Assembly (NCBI GenBank): GCA_045128915.1
Contig: JBGVIT010000098.1
Span: forward strand, 8,002 to 72,001
DNA length: 64,000 nucleotides
Direction: 5' to 3'
Origin: RGIG9115 sp045128915
GTDB taxonomy: Bacteria > Bacillota > Clostridia > UBA1381
Shown piece by piece: positions 33,977-42,690 of this stretch. Each line of letters opens with the position of its first letter. Position 1 is the stretch's first letter. Made by a program: the position numbers and the translations under genes. The notes below the pieces were generated by a model. The model did not search any database. It saw nothing but the letters and a program-made list of their open reading frames with translations, and was not told the DNA's origin.

Positions 33977-34813
33977 TTATAGCCGTAAAAGTCCCAATTT
34001 TTGAATTTGGCGACGATGTACTTCGCCCGTTTCCATTGTGTAAATGCGTGTTGTATTGACGCTTGAATGTCCGAGAATATCAGCAAGACGAACAATATCC
34101 TTCTGAAGTGAATAATATGTTCTGGCAAACAGATGGCGAAGGTTATGTGGAAATACCTTATCTTTATCTACGCCAGCACTTTCACATAATGCTTTCATCA
34201 TTTTCCATATCGTACTTCTATCAAGTGGTTTACCTGTTCTTGTAACAAATACAGGACCACTTGTTATTTTTTGCCTTTTTGAGTATTCCGTTAGCATTTT
34301 GCAAAGATCCTTTGGCAAAATAACAACCCTCATTTTACCTTTGCAATTTATTGTCGCTCTTCGTGCTTTCACTGCCTCAATAGTTATATACGAAAGTTCT
34401 GATACTCTTATGCCACTACTACAAATTGTCTGCATAAGGTAATAAAGTCTTTCGTTCTTTTTTTCTTTTGCAGCGTTCAACAATCTTTCGTATTCAGCCT
34501 TGGTAAGTTCCTTATTTCTTTCGGCGAAAATCTGCTTTTGTATTTTGAGCATCTTGACCTTCAAAGAATGCCATTCATTAAATTCAAAGAAACTGTTAAG
34601 TGATGAAAGCACTGAATTGACAGATGCCGGAGCATAGTTAAGCATTAAATATTCCTTATATCGAAGCACAATAAGTTTATCCAACTCACAATCTTCAAGC
34701 CAAACTAAAAACGTCGTTACATCACGCATATACTTTTCGAGTGTTGCTGAGGATTTTTCTTCCTCAATGAGATAAAGTTTAAATTTTTCAATAAGTTCTC
34801 TTGTTATTGTCAT
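33977..34813 (-). CDS. Tyrosine recombinase, candidate DNA invertase of the cargo promoter
   Basis: 278 residues, XerC/D-like size. A core-binding SAM-like domain (1-90) and a catalytic domain with Arg136 (SGIRVSEL), His223 and Arg226 (HNLRH), His249 (LGHSS) and nucleophile Tyr258 (RIYTM). It has no arm-binding domain and no xis partner, as in clostridial phase-variation recombinases such as RecV of Clostridioides difficile. Its stop codon lies 10 bases from site C, and three dif-like palindromes sit next to it. I infer that it inverts the 33643-33966 segment. Start at 34813 behind AAGGAGTTGTTAAT. Confidence 0.85.
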   Translation of the reverse strand: MTITRELIEKFKLYLIEEEKSSATLEKYMRDVTTFLVWLEDCELDKLIVLRYKEYLMLNYAPASVNSVLSSLNSFFEFNEWHSLKVKMLKIQKQIFAERNKELTKAEYERLLNAAKEKKNERLYYLMQTICSSGIRVSELSYITIEAVKARRATINCKGKMRVVILPKDLCKMLTEYSKRQKITSGPVFVTRTGKPLDRSTIWKMMKALCESAGVDKDKVFPHNLRHLFARTYYSLQKDIVRLADILGHSSVNTTRIYTMETGEVHRRQIQKLGLLRL

Positions 34814-34854
34814 ATTAACAACTCCTTTTTCTTTTTTGATACTTATATTCTACC

Positions 34855-34884
34855 ACTATCGATAAAATATATAAGAGTTGTCAA
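34855..34884 (-). promoter_or_regulatory. Promoter of the recombinase gene
   Basis: Minus-strand TTGACA (34879-34884) with GATAGT 18 bp downstream. The -35 context AATCATTGACAA is the same 12-mer as at the invertible promoter, which hints at shared control. Confidence 0.5.
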
Positions 34885-34906
34885 TGATTTCTCTATTTTA
34901 ACATAT

Positions 34907-35416
34907 TTATCTGCAATGTTTATTACTTATGTCAAGCACATTCATAACCTCTATTTGTTTTCTGATTGCATAATCAACAGTATTTTTTGTTCCACTTTTT
35001 TGTCCATTGAATACAGCGATAACAAGATTACTTCTATCAACCATCCATTCATTTCTCACTTGATAGCATCCAGTAAAGTAATGGTCGTTGATTTCTTTTA
35101 CAAGGTCGGCATTCTTGATTATCTTATTAAACTTCATTTTTTCTGTTATACTTCGCCTACTCTCGAAATTTGGATGTGGCAAAGCACATATAAGATGCAA
35201 GTCTTTATTTCTTTTCTTTCTATCTAAAACTATCTCTGCCGCCCATATATCAGTTCCCATTGCCATTCCGGTTATAAAAGTCACAAAGCCTTTTGAAATT
35301 GCATCATCTATCGCTTTTTCAAGTAAAGGCTTTATTTCTTTTTCACCGAGTTTCATTTTATCCGGTCTATGTCCAGTAAAACAACATCTATATTTTTTCT
35401 TTTCTTCTTCGCTCAT
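34907..35416 (-). CDS. SLOG-family DUF1273 protein
   Basis: 169 residues from the ATG at 35416, behind AAGGAGGTGCGTTCTT; the frame extends upstream without a site. The signatures CCFTGHRPDK, FITGMAMGTDIWAAE, ALPHP, and VIAVFNGQKSGT belong to the DUF1273/YpsA branch of the SLOG (Rossmann-like nucleotide-binding) superfamily. Other SLOG proteins sense or process nucleotide-derived ligands in conflict systems; the function of DUF1273 is unsettled. It lies between two tyrosine recombinase genes and directly outside the left inverted repeat of the second one, so it could be switched by inversion. Confidence 0.82.
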   Translation of the reverse strand: MSEEEKKKYRCCFTGHRPDKMKLGEKEIKPLLEKAIDDAISKGFVTFITGMAMGTDIWAAEIVLDRKKRNKDLHLICALPHPNFESRRSITEKMKFNKIIKNADLVKEINDHYFTGCYQVRNEWMVDRSNLVIAVFNGQKSGTKNTVDYAIRKQIEVMNVLDISNKHCR

Positions 35417-35486
35417 AAGAACGCACCTCCTTAATTCTCCGTCAATATGATTAAATGCTTGAATTTGGGCAAAAATAAATGTCGTT

Positions 35487-35503
35487 AAGTACATTACTTA
35501 ATG
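35487..35503 (+). repeat. Left inverted repeat flanking recombinase 2
   Basis: AAGTACATTACTTAATG is the exact reverse complement of 36844-36860. It is itself a near palindrome (TTAAGTA-CAT-TACTTAA), the form of a tyrosine-recombinase core site with a 3-base asymmetric centre. Confidence 0.75.
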
Positions 35504-35556
35504 ACTTATCCATAATTTTTACCCATATCAAGCACTATTTTACATATTACGACGGA

Positions 35557-36660
35557 CTAATTTGACGGATTATACAGTTTACCGAGCCTATCCATTTCTT
35601 TTTTCTTATGCTCAGGCAAAGAATGAGAATATAGGTTAAGTGTAACCGTTGGAGAAGAATGTCCGAGTATTTCTGAAAGTGTTTTTATATCCATACCAAT
35701 TTCCAATGCTCTCGTTGCAAATGTATGTCTTGTTGCATGAAACTTACGATATGGTATATCCAATTCCTGAAGAATCTTTTTGTATCTTCTTGAATACACA
35801 TTCGGTTCAATAAACTTTCCGTTTTTTTGAATAAGAAAACCACTTCCGTGCTCAATCGCAGATAACTTTGCAATTAAAAATTTAGGAAGTGGGATATCTC
35901 TGATAGACGATTCACTTTTGGGAGTAGAAATTCTTAATTCTGTTTTTTTGTTACCTTTTTCACTTTTTACCCTGTATAGCGTATGTTGAATTGATATAAC
36001 ACCTCTATTTAAGTCAATATCATTATTAAGATCTAAAGCACACAATTCTCCGATTCTTATCCCTGTGTAGAAACAAATAAGAATACCAATATCATTAGGA
36101 CAAACAGATTGCTCTATATACTGTTCAATAGCCTTTTGCTCAATCTTTGTGAATACTTTTACCTCTTTTCTTTTTACTTTTGGTAATTTAATTTTCCTAC
36201 ATAGTTCACCAGATAAATTTTTCTCATAAGCATCCGATAAACCCAATCTTAAAATTGAAAACACTGAGTTTACACTTTTAGCTGAAAGCTTTTCAGATAA
36301 ATCATCAATAAAGCTTTGTATATGTTCATCTGTAAGCATTTTTAATTTAATTTTACCAAGTTTTTTCTTAATATGTTTGTTAATGTTTGATGAGTAGGTT
36401 GTATAAGATGACCTCTTAATTCGCTTTTTAGAATCAAGCCATTTATCAAACCAATCAGCTACCGTCATATCAGAAGATATGAGTTTGACTTTTTCTTTTG
36501 CATTAACCTTTGCAACAGTTAGTTTTTCTTTTGCTTCCTTGTAAGTTTTTCCGTACACATATCCCGGAATTGATTTACCATTAGCATCATACCCCTTGAT
36601 ATATCGACCTTCCCATCTTCCATCTTTTCTCTTATAAATATTTTCACCATGTCTTGCCAT
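35557..36660 (-). CDS. Tyrosine recombinase 2, phage-integrase type
   Basis: 367 residues from the ATG at 36660 (site GAGAGG). It has an N-terminal AP2-like arm-binding domain (YKRKDGRWEGRYIKGYDANG), a core-binding domain (about 60-160) and a catalytic domain: GIRIGEL, HATRHTFA, LGHSSPTVT, and nucleophile Tyr in NLYSHSL. The gene is enclosed by 17-bp inverted repeats at 35487 and 36844. It is either an inversion system that carries its own recombinase or a solitary integrase cassette inside the ICE. It has no excisionase beside it. Confidence 0.87.
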   Translation of the reverse strand: MARHGENIYKRKDGRWEGRYIKGYDANGKSIPGYVYGKTYKEAKEKLTVAKVNAKEKVKLISSDMTVADWFDKWLDSKKRIKRSSYTTYSSNINKHIKKKLGKIKLKMLTDEHIQSFIDDLSEKLSAKSVNSVFSILRLGLSDAYEKNLSGELCRKIKLPKVKRKEVKVFTKIEQKAIEQYIEQSVCPNDIGILICFYTGIRIGELCALDLNNDIDLNRGVISIQHTLYRVKSEKGNKKTELRISTPKSESSIRDIPLPKFLIAKLSAIEHGSGFLIQKNGKFIEPNVYSRRYKKILQELDIPYRKFHATRHTFATRALEIGMDIKTLSEILGHSSPTVTLNLYSHSLPEHKKKEMDRLGKLYNPSN

Positions 36661-36725
36661 ATAATTAACCTCTCTTTCTGACAACAAATTTGACGGAGAA
36701 TTTTACATAAATCATCTCCAAAGCA

Positions 36726-36754
36726 TTGATTTTTTCGCCATTATATGGTATAAT
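36726..36754 (+). promoter_or_regulatory. Strong plus-strand promoter inside the second inverted-repeat unit
   Basis: TTGATT (36726-36731), a 17-bp spacer and TATAAT (36749-36754). It overlaps a palindrome (CATTATA-CC-ATATAATG read on the minus strand). It points away from the recombinase gene toward the end of the transfer operon. If the 35487-36860 unit inverted, it would instead drive the SLOG gene. Confidence 0.7.
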
Positions 36755-36843
36755 GACTGCAATTATTTTATCATAGACTATTTCTGCAAAGAACCTATGA
36801 AACCTTGATTTTAGGGCATTTGTATAGTATTTCATCATAATGC

Positions 36844-36860
36844 CATTAAGTAATGTACTT
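36844..36860 (-). repeat. Right inverted repeat flanking recombinase 2
   Basis: CATTAAGTAATGTACTT, exact inverse of 35487-35503 over 17 bp; flanking bases differ. Confidence 0.75.
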
Positions 36861-36864
36861 GATT

Positions 36865-36903
36865 AAAAAAATTAACCGGAGATGTTCTTTTTGAACACCT
36901 CCG
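36865..36903 (-). terminator. Terminator of the transfer operon
   Basis: CGGAG and GTTC arms pair with GAAC and CTCCG (36877-36903); the minus strand continues GTTAATTTTTTT. It lies 10 bases beyond the stop of the NlpC/P60 gene. Confidence 0.75.
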
Positions 36904-36912
36904 ATTTTGTTT

Positions 36913-39294
36913 TTAATAACAGTTCGGTCTTACCGCAAAACCGAAACCACCCGTTGTAATTACAACATTATTTGCTCCTGAAGAACAATGAATAACAAGT
37001 ATGTTTCCGCTTGCATCCTTGCCACCAACTATACCGACATGAGATGTGTCATTATAGAATGCCAAATCTCCAGGTTGAGCCGATGAAAGCGATATTCGTG
37101 TTCCTTTTGAAACTTGTGTACTTGTACCGTGTCCGATTGCAGATTCAGAGAAACCTGCATTGTGAAATGACCAGGTTACAAAACCTGAACAATCAAGTCC
37201 GTAAGGGCGCATACATCCTGAAGATCTACTTCCTTCAGCAGTAACAAGTTTCATCTTGCCCCATTCAGAATCCCAACCTATCGCAGAAGATTTACCGCCC
37301 CAAAAGTATGTAAGCTTGCCTACAAGAGAGCAGGCTTTTTTTACTACATTCTTTCGTTCTGCAGATAAACTATCAGGCAGATTGTCAATTACTTGTTGAG
37401 CAGTAACATCAGATATTGCAAGACTTCGTGTTGCTCCTATGAACCCGTCTGCGTTTTCAAGCAGAGTTTCAAGAGCTTCTTTTTGTTTTCGTGTAAAGCC
37501 ATATTCTGAAATCATTTGGTCTTTTGTTTTTGCAGTTATTGTTATATACAAAACAATTTCAGTTGTTTCTCCGCTTGTTACAGTTTCAGTTCGTTTCGTT
37601 ATAGTGTGCATATCCCAAAATACATCTTTCAGTTTTTGCTTTTTTGCATCATCAATAACTACAACATCCTGAACGGTTTCATCATCAACCCCTGCAACTT
37701 TCACGGAAAAGATAGAAAGAACTAAACCCCAATCTGCTTGTTCACCCTCCATAACAATTCTGTCATGGGTGGTTGTGTCTTCAATCTCCGTAAGCCTTGC
37801 CGAGAGTTCCATATTACATTCATTTACGATTGAAGAAACGGGAATACTTTCTGCGTCTGCAGCTTCGTCAGATAAGAAGATACCAAACGGACTTCCGGCA
37901 ATAGCCGCAACGATTATAACAACAATTAGAATAACTAAAACAATTACAACACCTATCCATCCAAAGGCTGCAAAAAATGCTGCCGCCGCTTTTGCAACGG
38001 CAGATGCAATAGCTTTACCAATAGCGGCTACTGCTTTTGCGGTTTTTACCGCAACTGCCTTTGCAACTTTAGCCGCTTTTATAGCTGCTTGCCTTGCTCT
38101 TTTTGCGGCTTCTTTGGCGGCTTTCTTTGTTACTTCTTTTTGAGTTTTTACAACTTTCTTGGTTGCTTTCGTTGTTTTTTTCTTTGCTGTTTTAGATGTA
38201 TAGGAACTACCACTTTTAACAACGGACCGTGATTTACCAACAACATTATCACGAGTTTTCAAAGCTTTCTTTGAGTTTGCCGTACCCCTTTTAACAGAAG
38301 GTGTGGTTTGCTTCGATTTCGGTGTGTTGTTATAGGGCGATTTAATCGGTTCGTATTTTGTTTCCCTCAAAGATTGCATATAGCTTTCTTTGGTTTTAAC
38401 CATTGATTTAGAGGAACTGCTATCGGCAATTTCTGGTTTGGCATCCTTTATTTTGTCATTAGGAGTTTTTGTGTCAAGAACCTTATTTTCACTCTGATTT
38501 TTGTTACCAACTTGGTCACCATTTTGTTCCGCTTGTCGCTTTTCATATTCAGCTTTGGTTTTTAGCTTTTTAGAAACATATTCCTTTCGAGCATCTTTAG
38601 GAGTTACAACAGATTCAGAAGAAGGAGCCTTTAACGGCTCCTTTCCTTTAACACCCTTTATAGCATCATCAGGTGTATGTTGCTTTATATAATTTTCTTT
38701 TGTCTTAACACCATGAGATGTTGTTTCGCTTTGAGATTTTAGATATTCTTCTTTTGTCTTGACAGTTGCTTTTTCCTGAGCCTTGCTTTTAGCTTGTTCT
38801 ACGGCTTTTTGATTACCTGAAGGTTGTTCGTTAGTATCATAGTTTTCCTTTGTTTTAGGAGTGTTTTCGTCCGTTTTAAGTTCATTCTCAACTGTCTTTG
38901 GTTCTTTAGTAGGAGTTTCAGGTTCTTCCGGGGTTGGTTCCTGATGTTCGGGAGCTTCGCTTTCCCGTGTTTTTACCTTTTGTCTGTGTTCTTTAATTCT
39001 GTTTTGTGTAAAAGTTTTGCCCTTATGATAAACTGTGTCCGCAGTAGTATAAACGGCATTTTCAACTCGTTCTGAAGCTTCTGTATCAGCTTTTTGAGGT
39101 TCAGAATATCCTTGTTCTGTTCCAAGCTTTGACTCAACCGCTTTTTTTACAAGAGTATCTTTCATTACGGCTTTAGCATCTTTAACCGTATTTACTACTG
39201 CATCCTTGCTTTTAACGGCAACCTTCGGCATATTTGCAGAACTGTTTGACTTTGGGGATTGTTTGGGTTTTATCTTGATGTCTTTTTCACTCAA
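36913..39294 (-). CDS. NlpC/P60 transfer protein (CD1108-like)
   Basis: 793 residues starting at TTG (39294) after GGAGGTGATT. The first about 400 residues are charged, low-complexity and carry KTKENY/KTKEEY repeats, then an Ala/Lys-rich helix. A membrane helix follows (about 440-470, GWIGVVIVLVILIVVIIVAA). The outer part ends in an NlpC/P60 peptidase domain: catalytic Cys in GLDCSGFVTW, His in HVGIV and a later His in VIHCSS. Such proteins, like VirB1-type enzymes, open peptidoglycan for the mating channel. It is the last gene of the transfer operon. Confidence 0.85.
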   Translation of the reverse strand: MSEKDIKIKPKQSPKSNSSANMPKVAVKSKDAVVNTVKDAKAVMKDTLVKKAVESKLGTEQGYSEPQKADTEASERVENAVYTTADTVYHKGKTFTQNRIKEHRQKVKTRESEAPEHQEPTPEEPETPTKEPKTVENELKTDENTPKTKENYDTNEQPSGNQKAVEQAKSKAQEKATVKTKEEYLKSQSETTSHGVKTKENYIKQHTPDDAIKGVKGKEPLKAPSSESVVTPKDARKEYVSKKLKTKAEYEKRQAEQNGDQVGNKNQSENKVLDTKTPNDKIKDAKPEIADSSSSKSMVKTKESYMQSLRETKYEPIKSPYNNTPKSKQTTPSVKRGTANSKKALKTRDNVVGKSRSVVKSGSSYTSKTAKKKTTKATKKVVKTQKEVTKKAAKEAAKRARQAAIKAAKVAKAVAVKTAKAVAAIGKAIASAVAKAAAAFFAAFGWIGVVIVLVILIVVIIVAAIAGSPFGIFLSDEAADAESIPVSSIVNECNMELSARLTEIEDTTTHDRIVMEGEQADWGLVLSIFSVKVAGVDDETVQDVVVIDDAKKQKLKDVFWDMHTITKRTETVTSGETTEIVLYITITAKTKDQMISEYGFTRKQKEALETLLENADGFIGATRSLAISDVTAQQVIDNLPDSLSAERKNVVKKACSLVGKLTYFWGGKSSAIGWDSEWGKMKLVTAEGSRSSGCMRPYGLDCSGFVTWSFHNAGFSESAIGHGTSTQVSKGTRISLSSAQPGDLAFYNDTSHVGIVGGKDASGNILVIHCSSGANNVVITTGGFGFAVRPNCY

Positions 39295-39310
39295 ACCAAA
39301 TCACCTCCGA

Positions 39311-39802
39311 TTATTTTACAGACCTTCTTTTTTTCGCATCATACATTTTCTTGTCACATCGTCTGATAAGGTCATCAATGTTTTTATCTCTTTTGGTATC
39401 AAATTTTGAATAGCCAAGTGAAACAGAAAGCGGATACATTTTTTCCTTTCCTACAAAACTGAGTAAATCTCTTAATTCAGAAATGTAAGATGAAATATCC
39501 CTTTCTGCAATACAAACAAATTCGTCACCGCCGATACGATAAACATCAGCCTTTGTACCTACTGTCTTACAAAGGCATTCGGCAACAGTTTTTATTGTAT
39601 CATCACCCGTGCGATGACCGTATGTGTCATTTATAAATTTCATGCTGTTAATATCTACAATGACAACCATAATGTTATCAAGCCTTGCATTAGCTCTGTT
39701 GAGTTTTTCAAGCTTTTCTTCGTATGCATTTCGGTTATATAATCCCGTCATCGCATCAGTATAAGCAAGCCTGAAAAGTTTTTCGGTTTCTTTGTTTCTC
39801 AT
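39311..39802 (-). CDS. Lone GGDEF diguanylate cyclase
   Basis: 163 residues that consist of little more than a GGDEF domain: TDAMTGLYNRNAYEE at the start, VDINSMKFINDTYGH in the metal site, the intact active loop RIGGDEF, and LSVSLGYS. No RxxD inhibitory site stands at the usual position before the loop, so product inhibition may be absent. No sensor or membrane part is present. It would make cyclic di-GMP constitutively. The gene is 16 bases upstream of the NlpC/P60 gene in the transfer operon. Confidence 0.88.
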   Translation of the reverse strand: MRNKETEKLFRLAYTDAMTGLYNRNAYEEKLEKLNRANARLDNIMVVIVDINSMKFINDTYGHRTGDDTIKTVAECLCKTVGTKADVYRIGGDEFVCIAERDISSYISELRDLLSFVGKEKMYPLSVSLGYSKFDTKRDKNIDDLIRRCDKKMYDAKKRRSVK

Positions 39803-39822
39803 ATTGACCTCCTGAATAAAAT

Positions 39823-39853
39823 AAGCGGCGGTTACTCTGCATAACCACCGCTT
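39823..39853 (-). terminator. Intra-operon hairpin before the GGDEF gene
   Basis: AAGCGGCGGTTA and TAACCACCGCTT form a 12-bp stem with one mismatch or wobble; the minus strand continues ATTTTATT. It could partly separate the GGDEF and NlpC genes from the core transfer operon. Confidence 0.55.
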
Positions 39854-39857
39854 TAAG

Positions 39858-40013
39858 TTATTTGTTATTTTGCAGTTCTTTGAATTTTACGCAACTTTGT
39901 CCGTTATGCAAATGAATGTACGGACAGATGGGTTCTTTGTTATCCAAAGCCAAAGCATCCGCACCCGTTTGACAATTAGGGCAAAGATTTTGATTGAATT
40001 TCTGATTTTCCAT
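39858..40013 (-). CDS. 51-residue cysteine-containing protein
   Basis: A short frame starting at the ATG at 40013, one base beyond the stop of virB4, with AGAAGGATAAT before it. It encodes MENQKFNQNLCPNCQTGADA and then ICPYIHLHNGQSC, so CPNC plus CPYIH...C could hold a metal ion. The CPYI context resembles the zinc ribbon of the 124-residue membrane protein at 12643. The tight coupling to virB4 argues that it is real. Function unknown. Confidence 0.65.
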   Translation of the reverse strand: MENQKFNQNLCPNCQTGADALALDNKEPICPYIHLHNGQSCVKFKELQNNK

Positions 40014-40014
40014 A

Positions 40015-42345
40015 TTATCCTTCTCCCGGTTTCGTGCTCATAAGTTTATAGAGTTGTGTGTCTGTTGGGAAGTCATTTACAAACGGTACAATAGAACCAC
40101 CGACTTTGATAAGTCCACGTCCGGCTCCTGCGTTTGTAATATAACTCATCTGTGTATCAGATATATTGAGAAGTTCCGAAAGGTCCTTTCTGTCCGAAGG
40201 AGATTGATTAAGCATCAACAGAAATTCACTATTTGAGAGCATACCTCTTGCAGTTTCGTTAAGCAGACAATCAGATATATTCTGTGTGATACCCGTGAGT
40301 AATCCGCCGTACTTTCTGAAACGCTTCCAAGCCTTTAACAAGAAGTCGGCACTATACTGATTCTTGAAGAATAAGTGAGCTTCGTCAATATAAACTCTTG
40401 TATATTTGCCTTTCTTTCTGTTTTCGATTACACGGTTCATAATATTATCGAGCATAATCAAAAGACCGATAGATTTCATCTGTTCGCCAAGCTCCAAAAT
40501 GTCATAGCTTATAATTCTTTTATTAACATCAACATTACTCTGATGTGCAAAGGCATTTAAGCTACCCGTAGTGAACATTTCAAGACAAAGTGCGAGGTCA
40601 TGAGCTTCAGCTTCAGGTTGATTTAAAAGTTCATCACGGAGCTGCATAAGTGTAGGTTCTTTATCGGTTCTACCATTCATATAGTCCGCAAATACTCTTA
40701 TAGTACAACGGTCAATAATTGACTTATCCTTTGCACCAACACCGCCACCCATACGGGATGAGCCACTCTTTAACAATTCATCAAAGATAGAAATAAGAAG
40801 CTCTGATTTCATTGATACCGGGTTTTCATCTTCAACATCTTTATTGATTGCCATAGCGTTAATATGGTTAGATGAAGAAACAGAAAGTCTGATACACTCA
40901 CCGCCCAAGTTTTTAACAAGAGGCGAATACTCTCGTTCAGGATCAATGATGATAATATCATCCTTAGAGAATATTGCGGCCAAAGCTATCTCAAGCTTTG
41001 ATGCAAATGATTTACCTGAACCTGATACACCAAGCACAAACCCATTACCATTTAAGAGCAACTTTCGGTTACACATAAGCAGGTTATGTGATATTGCATT
41101 GATGCCGTAATACAATCCACCCGTATCAATAATCTCTTGTGTTTTGTATGGCATCAATACTGCCGTGCTTTCGGTTGTAAGAGTTCTGATTGCCTTAATC
41201 TTCATAAGTCCATACGGAAGAACTGTATTAAATCCATCTTCTTGCTGATACCTTAAAATTGAGAAATTACAAAGGTGCTTTCTGCCGATAGAAAGAAGTG
41301 TTTCCGTATCGTTGTTAAGTTCATCAAGTGTATCTGCCACATGAACCAAAGTGACGGTTACAAACATCATTCTTTGGTCACGGGTAGTAAGGTCATCCAA
41401 GAACTCTTTAATTTCTTTTCGCATCTGTTCCATTTCGTAAGGAATATTTGCAGAAAAGTTGTTATTCATATTCTGTTTCTGTTGCCATTTCGTGATGTCA
41501 GTTTCAATAGCAAGGAGCTTTTTCTGCACCTGCTTAACTGCATCATCTGTTGCGATTGGCTGAATGTCAACAGACAACATCATACTGCGTGAAAAGTCCG
41601 TCAATTCAGAAAGCATACTGTCTTTCAAGAATGACGGATATTCTTTTAAGAATATAACTCTTGCAAACTTTTCTCCCATACGGATATGGTCGCTCTTAAA
41701 CTCAATACTGTCCGGGCAAATCTTATCTTTGAAATGCTTACCCTTTGCAATAGCTTTTCGCATATCAAATTCAAATTCGCCCTCGTCACCATTACGGAAG
41801 AAGTCATAAAAAATACGAAGCCTTTCTTTATATCCAAGCTCCGTAGTTTTAGAAGATAATTTAGCATAGTCTGCGGTCAAGTCATTACCAACACGAGTGA
41901 AGAAGGTTCGTGCTTCTTCAACATTCTTTTTCTCAGAAGAAATGGTAATAAACTTATCGTGAACTATGTTGTTACTGTCTGCCATTTTATCGCTGAAGAT
42001 TTCTGCAAGTTCTTCTGCATACACTTTATAACTTTCTTCGCCGTTAGGTGTTGCAAGGCTCGAAAGAACCTCTTTACTTAACTGTCTGTTAAACACACTT
42101 ATCTTTGCCATAGCATCAGTAGGCAGACCGTTTATGAGTGCAGAATGTGCCAAGAACATTGAAAGTTGGTCATCATCTGATGCTACTGCATAATTCACAT
42201 CAGAGAATCGCCAAGTTTTAGAATAAGCGTGTCCGCATTTGAAGATACCGTCCTTATACAATCTGTCAATCGGTATTGATTGCTGAACTGTTTTCGGTAT
42301 TCTTCTTTTTTCCTTTTTTGGTTTCTTTTTTCCGAACAGAAACAT
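40015..42345 (-). CDS. virB4: VirB4-type conjugation ATPase
   Basis: 776 residues. A VirB4/TraE N-terminal domain is followed by the ATPase core with Walker A GVSGSGKSF (about residues 440-450), Walker B-like VYIDEAHLFF, and the TGITQNISDCL sensor segment. It powers assembly of the type IV secretion channel and is the signature of a complete conjugation system. ATG at 42345 after AAGGAGGTATTAAAAG. The gene overlaps prgI by 80 bases, a coupling common in Gram-positive ICEs. Confidence 0.93.
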   Translation of the reverse strand: MFLFGKKKPKKEKRRIPKTVQQSIPIDRLYKDGIFKCGHAYSKTWRFSDVNYAVASDDDQLSMFLAHSALINGLPTDAMAKISVFNRQLSKEVLSSLATPNGEESYKVYAEELAEIFSDKMADSNNIVHDKFITISSEKKNVEEARTFFTRVGNDLTADYAKLSSKTTELGYKERLRIFYDFFRNGDEGEFEFDMRKAIAKGKHFKDKICPDSIEFKSDHIRMGEKFARVIFLKEYPSFLKDSMLSELTDFSRSMMLSVDIQPIATDDAVKQVQKKLLAIETDITKWQQKQNMNNNFSANIPYEMEQMRKEIKEFLDDLTTRDQRMMFVTVTLVHVADTLDELNNDTETLLSIGRKHLCNFSILRYQQEDGFNTVLPYGLMKIKAIRTLTTESTAVLMPYKTQEIIDTGGLYYGINAISHNLLMCNRKLLLNGNGFVLGVSGSGKSFASKLEIALAAIFSKDDIIIIDPEREYSPLVKNLGGECIRLSVSSSNHINAMAINKDVEDENPVSMKSELLISIFDELLKSGSSRMGGGVGAKDKSIIDRCTIRVFADYMNGRTDKEPTLMQLRDELLNQPEAEAHDLALCLEMFTTGSLNAFAHQSNVDVNKRIISYDILELGEQMKSIGLLIMLDNIMNRVIENRKKGKYTRVYIDEAHLFFKNQYSADFLLKAWKRFRKYGGLLTGITQNISDCLLNETARGMLSNSEFLLMLNQSPSDRKDLSELLNISDTQMSYITNAGAGRGLIKVGGSIVPFVNDFPTDTQLYKLMSTKPGEG

Positions 42346-42676
42346 CTTTTAATACCTCCTTGTAAGCATCGTAAATATAGTTTTCTGATTGATATGTGCG
42401 TACACCCGAACAGATAAATTCGCTATAAATATATGCGATTACAAACTGCTCAAAGTTCATTCCGTTATACTTAAAGAACCCTGCTGCAGCAAGCGGTGCC
42501 GCACATACAATACATAGCCAAGACACAGTTTCTTTATCTAAAACATTTGAAAGACCAAAATAGATTCCAACTGCGGCTCCTACTGCACCGAGCGAACAGA
42601 TAAACTGTCGCATTGAAAGTCCCATAAACAGACTTTCGTGGTAGTCTTTGATTTCTTTGTTTATACGAATTTCCAA
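42266..42676 (-). CDS. prgI: PrgI-family membrane protein
   Basis: 136 residues, TTG start at 42676 after AAGGAGGTCTAAAGC. Two membrane helices in the first half (ICSLGAVGAAVGIYFGLS and SWLCIVCAAPLAAAGFF) and a lysine-rich tail. It corresponds to PrgI, the VirB3-like partner of VirB4 in Gram-positive transfer systems, and its 3' end overlaps the virB4 start. Confidence 0.88.
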   Translation of the reverse strand: MEIRINKEIKDYHESLFMGLSMRQFICSLGAVGAAVGIYFGLSNVLDKETVSWLCIVCAAPLAAAGFFKYNGMNFEQFVIAYIYSEFICSGVRTYQSENYIYDAYKEVLKDVSVRKKETKKGKKKNTENSSAINTD

Positions 42677-42690
42677 AGCTTTAGACCTCC

